DNA of 64,000 nt. Origin: Strobilurus pachycystidiatus (taxonomy: Eukaryota > Basidiomycota > Agaricomycetes > Agaricales > Physalacriaceae). Positions 1 to 8,538 of the stretch are shown here, in pieces (the stretch's first letter is position 1; every line of letters begins with the position of its first letter). Position numbers and translations under genes: made by a program. The notes below the pieces were generated by a model. It was not told the DNA's origin, did no database searches, and saw only the letters and a list, made by a program, of their open reading frames with translations. The stretch covers positions 1 to 64,000 of the forward strand of contig JAHLMK010000037.1 of the NCBI GenBank assembly GCA_019915135.1, given 5' to 3'.

Positions 1-1295
1 CATGGTCAAGGATGGATCCATACGAGGTCGAGAGGCCTGCGTGAGATAACACCTCAATCTGGCGTTTTGCTGCGCCAGATCCAAGAAGGAAGAGACCAAT
101 GACGGTCTGAAAGTTGTTCGCGCGCTGAGAACGGAGAACAGCTATCATTGCACAGATGGTGGCGAAGACCTAAGATACGGGGTAGCATGCGGCGTTAATT
201 GATGCCATCAACATACAACTTAACCGGACGACTCACCAGGCCTGGCTCGCGCCGTGTCTCATTCTTCTTTGTCGATGAACTGGACTCTGTATCCGGTCCA
301 GAAACCGTCGTCAGGATCTCCCAGAGAGTCGGTGCCAAGGTGGGTAGAGCATTGGCGAGCTTCTCAACAGAGAACGTGGCCAGGAGGTCCGTCACGGAAG
401 TTTTCGAGTTACGCGCAAGGTGAGCTTGGATATTCTTCCCCTCCTGTGCGAGTATGACCGCCAGCTTCTCGGAAATGAAGTCATTTAAGCACCCAGACGA
501 GCGCTGATCCATCTTTCTCGCAACGTCGTCACCGTGGTCCCGAACGAAGCGTGTAACGTTAGCGCCTATCTGCGCGTCGCCATTGGGATGCTTTTCGAGA
601 AGAGACTCAAGGAAGTGAGTCATACCCTTGAACCCAAACCCTCCCTGTGACTCCGGCTTGGATAGCAGGGTGAAGACATGCTGGGCCTTATTGCGATCCG
701 AGTTGGCTTGCACCTCCTTTACCTGCTCCCGTGCCGACTTTCCTGGCGCTGCTGCCATGTCTACTCTTCTCTGATGCTCCATATTGACCGCCTTTAGTCG
801 CTCTGTCGCATTCTGCGCTTCCTGTGCCGCATTCCGTCGTTGCTGATCATCCGGCCACAGTGCTAAGGGCTGCATGCTCTGTAAACCAGCTGGATTGCGA
901 CTGCCAGAAGGATTCTTGGTGCTCCCGCGTGGTCTGCCACGACCTCTTGGCTTTTTGGGTGATGCTAGAATGCTCCTTGCCGACGATGGATGCTCTGGAG
1001 ACCAATGGGGGTTGGGTGGAGTGACTGGGCCGCCTGGATCCAAGGTTTGGAAAGGAATGGGAGTTGTTTCTCGTGAAGTAGTCGGCCAGAACTGTGGGGA
1101 AGCAGGTGCGCTGCTGCTTGGATGGACAGGCAGCTCGGAATCGGAGTCGGACTCTTCCTGCACATTCTGGGACTGGTGTTGAGTACTCGTCGATGCACGA
1201 GTTGAGCGCTCTCGTGTACTGCGAAACCGCTTCACAGACGATTGCGGCAGGTAGTCTTTGTCTTCGCTTCGTGCGCGCTTGAAGCCACCGACCAT
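1..1295 (-). CDS. DUF6589-type protein, N-terminal part; runs off the left edge
   Basis: Start taken at MVGGFKRARSED (1295) rather than the upstream ORF start. The first exon is Lys/Arg/Ser/Pro-rich and holds an AT-hook (KKPRGRGRPRGSTKNPSG, about residues 110-130), a DNA minor-groove binding motif. Later come FVRDHGDDVARKM and LNDFISEKLAVILAQEGK. A proposed intron (donor GTGAGTCG near 225, acceptor near 160, phase 0) joins this to an exon at the window edge reading VFATICAMIAVLRSQRANN, then FLLGSGAAKRQIEVLSHAG. That order matches, from memory, the N-terminal half of basidiomycete proteins that carry DUF6589 further on; the DUF6589 part would lie beyond position 1. Such genes are multicopy in mushrooms and their function is unknown. 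The protein is probably nuclear, by the AT-hook and basic stretches. Confidence 0.7.
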
Positions 1296-1657
1296 TGTGC
1301 GACGAAAGAAGAGGGATAGGAGGAGAGGCTGAATGAGCACAATGATCGGGCAATTTTGGGACGATTTTTGCATGTCTTAGTAATCGGAAAACGTGCTTCG
1401 TTCTATTTCTATCATATCTTTCATTCTGTGTGTATCGTTCGTCCATAATACATGGTTGAAATTTGGCCTCACTCGAAATCTTGCAAAGTTCAATTAAAAT
1501 CGTGGGAAAAAAGCCCGACCTGCCAAAAACGGCCTGAGTTGTTCCAGACGCTTCGCCAGGTACTCGATCGACTGTCATCGAGTATCTTGTTGGCGACCGT
1601 CTGGCCTCGAGACTAGATGTGGATGACTGACTGGTTCATGCCCAGCAGCCGAATCCT

Positions 1658-2152
1658 CTAAGATGGATAACGTCGCGATGCCTTCCAGGGTGGCCGCGTG
1701 CCACACAGGATGCTAGGATGTTTTGAACATTTGTATGGCTTCGGTATACCTGCATAAAGACTGAAATGTGAATCATACGGCCGCGACGCGCGATACTTAC
1801 CATATTCATGCGTCGTTTGTCCTTCCAGCAATGTGGTAGATGTTGCCCGGGGCTTTGAGCAGTCTTCCAGGAAGGAAGCCACGCCAATGCAACTGAAGCG
1901 CTTCCTTGGAGTGGAGGGTAACCCTAGAGTGGATTGGCGAGGCCAAGACGACGACTTTCTTTTCTTCGAGGAGACAGCGGTTAATGTGATCCCGGGTTTG
2001 AACATATCGGGTACGCTGTTGTGAGAGGGCAGTGCTGACAAACCGTTCATGTCACCGTTAAGCGGGGTGGGCATATGTGATAATGGGGGGAAAGTTGGGA
2101 AGAGAGATGCGTTCAGGTATTCATTGCCAAGAGGGCTTTCCACAGTTTCCAC
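1658..2152 (-). CDS. hypothetical protein, probable C-terminal exons
   Basis: Not recognised. The exon opens with ETVESPLGNEYLNASLF behind a plausible acceptor and is rich in Pro and Ser, with a basic stretch (SSKKRKSSSWPRQSTLGLPS) that could be a nuclear signal. A likely intron (donor GTAAGTATCG after TTHEY near 1800, acceptor TTTATGCAG near 1747) leads to a short last exon ending KASRRYPS and a stop at 1658. It may be the 3' part of the gene holding the ORF at 2222-2611, but I found no clean splice joining them. Real coding is likely; limits and product are uncertain. Confidence 0.35.
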   Translation of the reverse strand: METVESPLGNEYLNASLFPTFPPLSHMPTPLNGDMNGLSALPSHNSVPDMFKPGITLTAVSSKKRKSSSWPRQSTLGLPSTPRKRFSCIGVASFLEDCSKPRATSTTLLEGQTTHEYGKYRASRPYDSHFSLYAGIPKPYKCSKHPSILCGTRPPWKASRRYPS

Positions 2153-2221
2153 CTACGCGTTAAAAGTTGAAGCAACGAGACAGTACGCGGAGAAGGGAGC
2201 ATGCCAACGTCCCAAACTCTC

Positions 2222-2611
2222 TCAAGACGTTGAAGCATAGGTCGGTGCCCAGATAGGTTTCTTATTACCCATCATGCTCAGTATGACAACTACCCTTTGC
2301 ACGATTTCGTGAAGATTCGAGCTGTTGTTCCCGTCACGATCCTCAATCACCAAACAGTTTCTCGCCAGCAGCTTCAGGTTTCCGGTAGAGATCAGATAGA
2401 GCAGAGCCCCGTTGAATTGCGCGAGATTGGAGGTAAGAGCATCCGCCCGGGACCTTGCAGCTAAGTCAACAATTGCGGAGGGAGAGTGGGACAGGCTAAG
2501 CAGCGCGAGGCAGGCGGAGTGTGCATCAGGAAATTGAGGTGCAGGTGGCCCGTGGAAAGTGGATTGGACATAAACCGAGCATGGGCATGGTCTGATCAGC
2601 AAACGAGGCAA
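2222..2611 (-). CDS. hypothetical ORF, possibly helical
   Basis: Not recognised. The reading frame is protein-like: an Ala/Leu-rich stretch (SPSAIVDLAARSRADALTSN) followed by LLYLISTGNLKLLARNCLVI and an Asn/Asp turn, suggesting paired helices. It ends PIWAPTYASTS just before the exon at 2152. A second frame upstream (2596-2868, with LSEKYVGDIRSFESQRLGDI) is also open. It may be an earlier exon, or the eroded remainder of the RPA2 duplicate described at 2955-3115. No promoter or start is clear. Confidence 0.3.
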   Translation of the reverse strand: MPRLLIRPCPCSVYVQSTFHGPPAPQFPDAHSACLALLSLSHSPSAIVDLAARSRADALTSNLAQFNGALLYLISTGNLKLLARNCLVIEDRDGNNSSNLHEIVQRVVVILSMMGNKKPIWAPTYASTS

Positions 2612-2954
2612 TCGCAGACAGCGTTGACAGTACTTCGCTCATCCCTGCTCTTAACAGTGATATCTCCCAGCCTCTGCGACTCGAAGCTGCGAATGTCGCC
2701 GACGTATTTCTCAGAGAGATGCAGTAAGATAGACCGGACCGGGACGAGCAAGATTTGTAAATGCGCTAGAGATGCAAAGCCACGGTCATCCACACGGCGG
2801 GATGCAAGGAACGACCAGAAGCGGGCCCGATGCGTGGGACGGGAGCGCTGCCGCCAAGGACGATGCAAAAAGACAAGGCGTCTCAGGGCCGATCACGCCG
2901 CCTACACCCCGCTTTGTGCTTCCACCAACCTTCCACGTCACCACTGCCATTTGA

Positions 2955-3115
2955 ACATGGCGCGTACCATGTCGATCGCGTCGCACGCGCTCCCCCCCCG
3001 CGTACGTGGCCGATGTTGGACTCATTGCGCACCTAATCCGCGTCAACGTGCGCCTGAATGCCTGAGTGGGCTTGCGAAGCTGCGTGATGGCCTTTGGTTT
3101 TGACGATGAGGCAAA
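2955..3115 (-). pseudogene. degenerate copy of RPA2 exon 3
   Basis: The minus strand repeats the third coding exon of the intact RPA2 gene about 1 kb upstream. KPKAITQLRKPTQA corresponds to LRPMTIAQFRKATQA, and AHVDAD-stop-VRNESNIGH corresponds to AHTDGDWVLDECNIGY. About 48 nt around 3050-3110 align closely with 4050-4105. The copy is dead: an insertion of a few bases inside TQA shifts the frame and the Trp codon has become TAG. A GTACGC donor still follows NIGH, so the duplicate carried the exon-intron border and arose by DNA duplication, not retroposition. No clear match to the later RPA2 exons was found. Confidence 0.75.
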
Positions 3116-3195
3116 AAAACGAGAAGAAAAGGTGGAAAAAAGGCAGCAATAAGAACGCAGTGTACACTGTTAGGGCAGTAGAAATTAGGTAGAGA

Positions 3196-4333
3196 TTAGT
3201 CCGAAACTTTGAAATGTGAATCATCGATCGTGCTGAAAATGTCGCCCTCATCCATCAAGGTATCCAATGCCTCGCTGTGGGGAAGATATCGGCAAGAGCA
3301 GGGACTCGGGAGGAATCTACAGACCTAAGAGCCTGCGCATCGCCTCCAATTGCACGAGCAATGGCCCCGACGTGAATGCCCTCCGAATGAGGAGGCTCGC
3401 CAACCATAAAGTCGAGAATGTCGCGTTGAATCTTGGGCAGCTTGGACCACTTTGCGTTACTGGCACTCCTGGAAGCTGTCGAGGGTGGATACGCGGACGC
3501 GCTTTTCTCACCGTCATTGCTCTCACTAGCGCCGCGGGTTGCAAGCGACTTCCCGGACGGTGACTAATAACTAGGTGGGCTAGGAGCTCTCAAGAGTAGA
3601 CAGACAATACGCACTAGTCCACGGCCCAAGCGCAGTGTCACAGTAATCGCTTGAAGGATTTGGAAGTAGATCTCCATGGAATCCTCTACGGGTCGCACGC
3701 TGAGGGCATTGATGTAGCGCTTATTGTTGAACGCTTTGAGCTGCCCCATTATACGAACATATATGCCCGACCTTAGGCCTGGTAAGAGGCGCAGTGAGTG
3801 AATCGAACGGCACACGTACTCGATACCGTTCCAGTGTCCCTCATCGTCCTGGCGACTCTTCTCGTGCCAGTGCCGTGCTTCAATCTTGCCGGTGCCGTCG
3901 TGCACGATGTACGTGGTGTTGGTCGCCTGCTTCTTGACTTCCACGATGTGCGCGACAATAGTGACCTACAGAGCGCTCAGACGCGAGAAAAAGAGGCAAA
4001 CGGACGCCTACGTAACCAATGTTACACTCGTCGAGGACCCAGTCCCCGTCAGTGTGCGCCTGAGTGGCCTTGCGAAACTGCGCTATGGTCATTGGTCTCA
4101 ACGATTTCTGTGCCTCTGATTTCTGAAGGATAATAAGACTCAAACTCCCATGGAAAAGCCAAGGGCGTACATTGAAGCCACCGGGACCCCCGCTCGCGCT
4201 GCCGAAGGGCGATCCGCCCCTGTTCATGATTCCATTGTCTCCCTGTCCGCCGTTGTTATCGTAGTTGCTGTCTGTAGAAGACCGAACATGAGCACGGCAC
4301 AGCGTCAGCGACGCGCAGATTACTTTGACTCAT
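3196..4333 (-). CDS. RPA2: Replication protein A 32-kDa subunit (RPA2/Rfa2)
   Basis: Second subunit of the heterotrimeric single-stranded DNA binding protein RPA, needed in the nucleus for replication, repair and recombination. Seven exons can be read: 4333-4324, 4271-4171, 4122-4012, 3965-3820, 3771-3615, 3563-3325, 3274-3196, giving 280 residues, close to the usual length. The N-terminus is Gly/Asn/Ser-rich (MSQNSNYDNNGGQGDNG), the region phosphorylated in relatives. The central OB fold shows LRPMTIAQFRKATQAH, VTIVAHIVEVKKQATNTTY, DGTGKIEARHW and GIYVRIMGQLKAFNNKRYI. The C-terminal winged helix shows ILDFMVGEPPHSEGIHV, IARAIGGDAQAL and EGDIFSTIDDSHFKVSD. Every junction keeps frame. It looks intact and functional. 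Confidence 0.95.
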
Positions 4334-4439
4334 TCTGGTAAGAGGGAGGATCGTGTTTTTGATTGAACAAACAAAAGTCATGCTTTTCCTTCGGCCAATG
4401 GCCTGGCGCAGTCCGCGCTCGTCTGGCCAGCGCTCCCCC

Positions 4440-5037
4440 AAATTACAGCTTTATAAATCCTCTAGTTGGTTCTATTGACCTTTGTAGAATACTTAATTAG
4501 CCCCACACGCCAGTCATGCATCCGACCTAAGTCTGGGCAACAACGGAAAAATCTACGACCAGGGCGTACTATGTAGGTCTACGGTGGAACGCAAGACAAG
4601 TTAGACGCGCTACTTGGTCACCCAAAGGTTAAGCCCGGAACCCACGACAAGGGGGCGCGCGGATGCATTGGCACCCGATTCCAGGAAGTTTACGATAATC
4701 GAGCGAGTAGAAACCATCTATACAGTACAGGTCAGTCAGAAGCCGATGGGATGGAAACGATACGAATAGACACGCCGTGAGTCCTGTTTAGGGGGAAGTC
4801 AGTAATCAGTCGAGACTACCCAATGCAAAATGGACATACCCACTTTAGGTCCTAGTCCCGCGTGAAAGGGGCACCGTAGATGTTGCATACGTGGAGGAAG
4901 TTCGGCCCAACTACAGCAAGCTTCACGATCAGAAAAACCCATGGCTGGCTAAGAAAATACAAGACAGACCCGATTCCAAGAATACACACATCGCCAGAGC
5001 CCTAGTCGTACAGTATGGTAGAGTGGCCGTTGTTTAT
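4440..5037. other. gene-free stretch
   Basis: Between the RPA2 start and the small gene ending at 5038. No open frame of note, repeat or RNA gene was recognised. Confidence 0.5.
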
Positions 5038-5662
5038 CTAGATTGACCAATCAAGAATCTGTAAATAATCAGTATCCCGGCTGAAGGAGAAGAGGCGCAC
5101 TCACCGTAATCATCCTCGCCCTATTTCCCCAGACGGCCGGCTTCCTATCCGCCTCTGGCGTTCCCCCCTCCCTCTTCTTCATGTTCTTCCTCTGCTTCGT
5201 CGTCAGCGGGAAGAGGATCGCCTCGTCTTCCTCAAACCCACCCCACTCTACGGTGCCGACCGACCACCCTGCGTCGTCGTAGATTCGGATGGTGAGGTGC
5301 TCGATAGGGAGTGCGCGACCGTGGGTGTGAAGTCCGGTCGGCCTCCACATCCCCGTGAGCCTTCAAACGGACAGGGAAAGAACGAAAACTCACGCGAGAA
5401 CCCAGTAACGGGCCCGTCCCCCAAAGAAGTGCGCGCAGCGCCTCCTAGCGTCGTTCAGGGCAGCGTGCCCGACCCAGATGCCCGACGTCTTGAACTCGGT
5501 ACGCATCAGTGCCAGCGTGGCGGCAGTCGCGGTGGGATGATTAGCCTCCAGCATCAGAGCTTCGGGCGCGACGTTGACCGGAGTGGCGGGCGGAATCTTG
5601 ACTTGCTTTGGCAGTATGGTGATAGGCGCGACGGCGGGCATCGTGGCGACGAAGTTCTCCAT
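5038..5662 (-). CDS. hypothetical protein with VEWGGF motif
   Basis: Not recognised. Start chosen at MENFVATMPAVAP (5662). Exon 1 is Ala/Pro-rich then basic (NDARRRCAHFFGGRARYWVL). A proposed intron (donor GCGTGAG near 5392, acceptor TTTGAAG near 5360) leads to WRPTGLHTHGRALPIEHLTI, RIYDDAGWSVGTVEWGGFEE and a Lys/Arg tail ending WGNRARMIT. A second small intron gives ILDWSI and a stop at 5038. The Leu/Ile-Asp-Trp-rich middle looks like a compact beta domain. A decayed relative lies at 6540-7010 on the same strand, sharing VEWGGF, EAI and GNRA and the donor directly after GNRA. Confidence 0.45.
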
Positions 5663-5769
5663 GATTGGTGGTTGAGGAGAGTACAAGGTGCTGAGAGCGT
5701 CAGGAAGGCGCTTAAGTCTGACGGGATTTGCACCGTTCGGGTACCGGGCCGGTCCTCCGTCCCCGACTA

Positions 5770-6510
5770 AAGCGCGTCAAGAGGGCGGTGTGAGCGCGTT
5801 GTGAGCGCACTGAGTTAGGGAGACGCGACCATGGCATCTATCATTGTCAGACGCGCGCTGACCTGAGGCTGCGAATCCCAGGGAGACGACAAAGTGTCTC
5901 GGGCTTGTGTGGCGTAGACTTGCAGAAGCTGAGGGTGCGACAGGTCCAGTTCGGGTAGGTTGAGATATCGTACCGGTCAGTGGCGGCCAGTCTATGTGAG
6001 CGGCACTAGCCGAGAGTGAGTATGGGGAGACGGTGCGAATAGTTTACCGCGCTACCTGCTGACCCAAAGTGACTATGCCGCAACAACCAACAATAGGGTG
6101 CGGAAGTGCTGCAAGGCAACCGATTATAACGTGGCAATGGGTCTGTAAACGGCTGATGTAAAATGATGGGTAATGAAGGCTTGTGAGCGCGAGATGTGAG
6201 AAAAAATAGAGCGAGACTAGGGAAGATACGAATGCCGAGCCCTATCGCAATGTAAATTAAATGATGCCGGGAAGTGAGAATTGAAAGTACATACCTGGTT
6301 TGGTGGCATGTCCGATTCCTTGAAGGATGTCACGCTGTTGGAAATGGAGTCGCCAGGTCTAGACAAGTGTTCAACGTCAGCCGGACCTGACTGCTGCCTA
6401 GGTCGAGTATAATACAAACCAGACACAAGAGATACAAGCAACATGAAACCCAATTGAAAATACATTGACCGTGGTGGTAATCCAATCTGCCCGTTCAAAA
6501 AACTGAAAGA
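5770..6510. other. gene-free stretch
   Basis: No coding signal stands out. An ORF at 6217-6582 on the minus strand looks like the intron and 3' part of the decayed gene copy that follows. Confidence 0.4.
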
Positions 6511-6519
6511 CAAATTAAG

Positions 6520-7010
6520 GTCGGGCGGGACGAAGAAAACGGGAAGACTCACCGGGCACAATCTTCGCCCTGTTACCCACACCGCTTCGGCTTTCTATCC
6601 ACCTCGGGGATCTCCTAGCCCTCCGCCTAATGTTGGTACGCATACTCGTCGTATTAGTGTAACAGATCGCTTCGCAGGCGCCAAATCCGCCCCATTCGAC
6701 ACAGCCACTGGCCAACCGGGGCGTTACGCTGAAGAGCTGCAGGCCGGTCTTTGAGTGGTTTGCACGACCGCTGCGCCAGGTTTAAACTTCCAGGGTTCCA
6801 GAGCAGGGAGATGCTTGCGTGCTGCGACTTGTGTGAATGAAATGCAGGTGAGGCGGAAAGAATAGAGCGACGGTAAAACGGTAGCGTCGAACGCAAATTA
6901 CCAACATGTCCCGGGCAGAGATTACAGTGCCCGTCGCCTCGAACTGCATAGACGAGAGGTTGGCAGACTTGGGATTGACGCTATTGAGTAAGGCGTTGTT
7001 TGACATGGAA
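6520..7010 (-). pseudogene. decayed tandem copy of the VEWGGF gene
   Basis: One minus frame reads SGCVEWGGFGACEAICYTN and later VGNRAKIVP followed by GTGAGTCTTCC. This parallels the intact gene 1.3 kb away (VEWGGFEEDEAILFP, WGNRARMIT, then GTGAGTG). The frame is interrupted upstream by TAA just before TWRSGRANHSKTG. A different frame with a plausible start (MSNNALLNSVNPKSANL near 7010) runs through the same DNA into another reading. Either the copy is broken or it has been recruited into a new short frame. Homology rests on a few shared blocks and matching intron position. Confidence 0.4.
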
Positions 7011-7818
7011 AAAGAGCAGTGAAGGAAGACGACGCCTTCCTGGGTATGAGGGCACCCGGTATGACTCTTCATCCGACTATGAGGCGCGCATGTGCTTCTT
7101 GCGAGAATAGGTGAGGTTGTCTTCGGGGGATTGTAGAGGTACAAGTCGGGTCGAAGGGGTGAGGCGAGGAGCAACTGTGACGTTGACCCCCGCCCCTCCC
7201 AAATCCTTGTTTACCCAGCCCATGTCACTATTGCCCTCCACGGACGAGAACCCAGGCCTCTTTGAAATCGAGCAAAGGCGGTGGACGCAATGTGCAGACT
7301 CGCATTCTTTCATAGAGATCGTATAGAGAGGCCGATTAGGGGTCGACTTTGACTCAGAAATACGGGTGGCAGTGTAGATAGTGGGCTGAGAGGGGGCTCT
7401 ATTTGCCGGCCAAACGTCGACTATAGATAGTTGAGTAAAGGTTTGCCCGAGAGGGTAGCCACCGCCAGGTCGTAATGGCGACGATAGCCGTTGGTCCTTT
7501 GCTCCTCATCGTGCCGGCGTTAGTTGTGCATCGCTTTGGCAGCTCGTATTTTGGACAGATCTGCAACGCGCTGCGTACGCTCCGGGGAGGCAAGTGTCGG
7601 AATGCGTTGTACTACGCTATTTGTTATAGCGACGATGTCTTCAGAACTTTGGAACTAGTGACGGTCAGCAAATTACGCATGATCGATCGATCTATAAGAT
7701 AAACTTGACATACACGTGGGCGGGCCGCCCAAATATCGATGCCAATGTCCACCGCGAGCTGCGAGCGTGCACCAAGGGGAGAGGAGGCAATCTCCGGAGA
7801 AAGAGGTTTGTTTAGGTC

Positions 7819-8079
7819 CTGTTACATATTCTCGTCGGTTTCGGAGTCCACATCTTCGGCCAAGGGTGGTTCGAGGAGTTCTTCTGGCTGTGCCGGGGCG
7901 CGGCGCAGCAGGCTGTTCAGCCAGCTGTCATATTGTTCCTGTTGTGCGGAGCCTTGTTTGATGACTTGCGTAGTATCGCCCCCGCCCGGTGTGATCAACA
8001 GACTTGGAAGACGCAGGTATGAGATAATGCACAACGGCGTGGGACGATGGTCGACCGATGTGGCATCAGCAAGTCTCAC
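7819..8079 (-). CDS. possible exon of an unrecognised gene
   Basis: A minus frame ends QQEQYDSWLNSLLRRAPAQP, then an acidic tail EELLEPPLAEDVDSETDENM and stop. The composition suits a genuine protein C-terminus. No start or upstream exon was identified; the upstream part (RPTPLCIISYLRLPSLLITP) is less convincing. Confidence 0.3.
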
Positions 8080-8290
8080 CGATCACCGGTGGACTTTTCG
8101 GACTTTTCCGCTGGTCAACGACAACCTGGGGTGTCCTGCCGCCTCCCTCACTCAATGTAGCCCCCTCGAAGTTTAATAAAATATTTTTCTATCTGTTTTA
8201 TGGTACTGAACGGAAGGAGGAAGCCAGCGCACCCGAGGAACACTTCAAGTGACACCGCCGGGAATCGAACTTGTGAGCGTTTTTGACATA

Positions 8291-8395
8291 GCTGGTGGCT
8301 GGTGACTTGTCAACTTGTCAGGCATTTTTTTGGCAGAGACAAGTTGTGACAAGTCGCGACAAGTGATCGGGAGGACTTGCTGATGGGGTGAGTCG
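8291..8395. repeat. inverted-repeat hairpin built from ACTTGTC units
   Basis: GACTTGTCAACTTGTC on the left is nearly the reverse complement of GACAAGTTGTGACAAGTC on the right, with a T-rich loop between. It is followed by GCGACAAGTGATCGGGAGGA and TTGCTGATGGGG. The right-hand framework recurs at about 46.2 kb with a different unit sequence. Confidence 0.6.
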
Positions 8396-8521
8396 AGGTC
8401 CAAAGCCATTGACAAGAAAGCTAAGTAAATTGAACATGTACGTATATAAAGTTAGTGAGTCGAGGTCCAAAGCCATTGACAAGAAAGCTAAGTAAATTGA
8501 ACATGTACGTATATAAAGTTA
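8388..8521. repeat. perfect 67-bp tandem duplication
   Basis: Two identical copies, 8388-8454 and 8455-8521, each starting GTGAGTCGAGGTCC and ending CGTATATAAAGTTA. They lie just past the stop codon of the JmjC gene (8539), probably in its 3' UTR or terminator. The identity points to a recent event. Confidence 0.95.
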
Positions 8522-8538
8522 CGCCGACGACACAAGAT

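Noticed and set aside
847..1578. 243-codon minus frame overlapping the DUF6589-type gene
   Set aside because: Lies in another frame of the AT-hook exon, has no domain, and mixes exon and upstream DNA.
8251..8290. tRNA T-arm-like word (GTTCGATTCCCGG on the minus strand)
   Set aside because: No pairing T-stem, no acceptor stem and no anticodon arm could be drawn around it.
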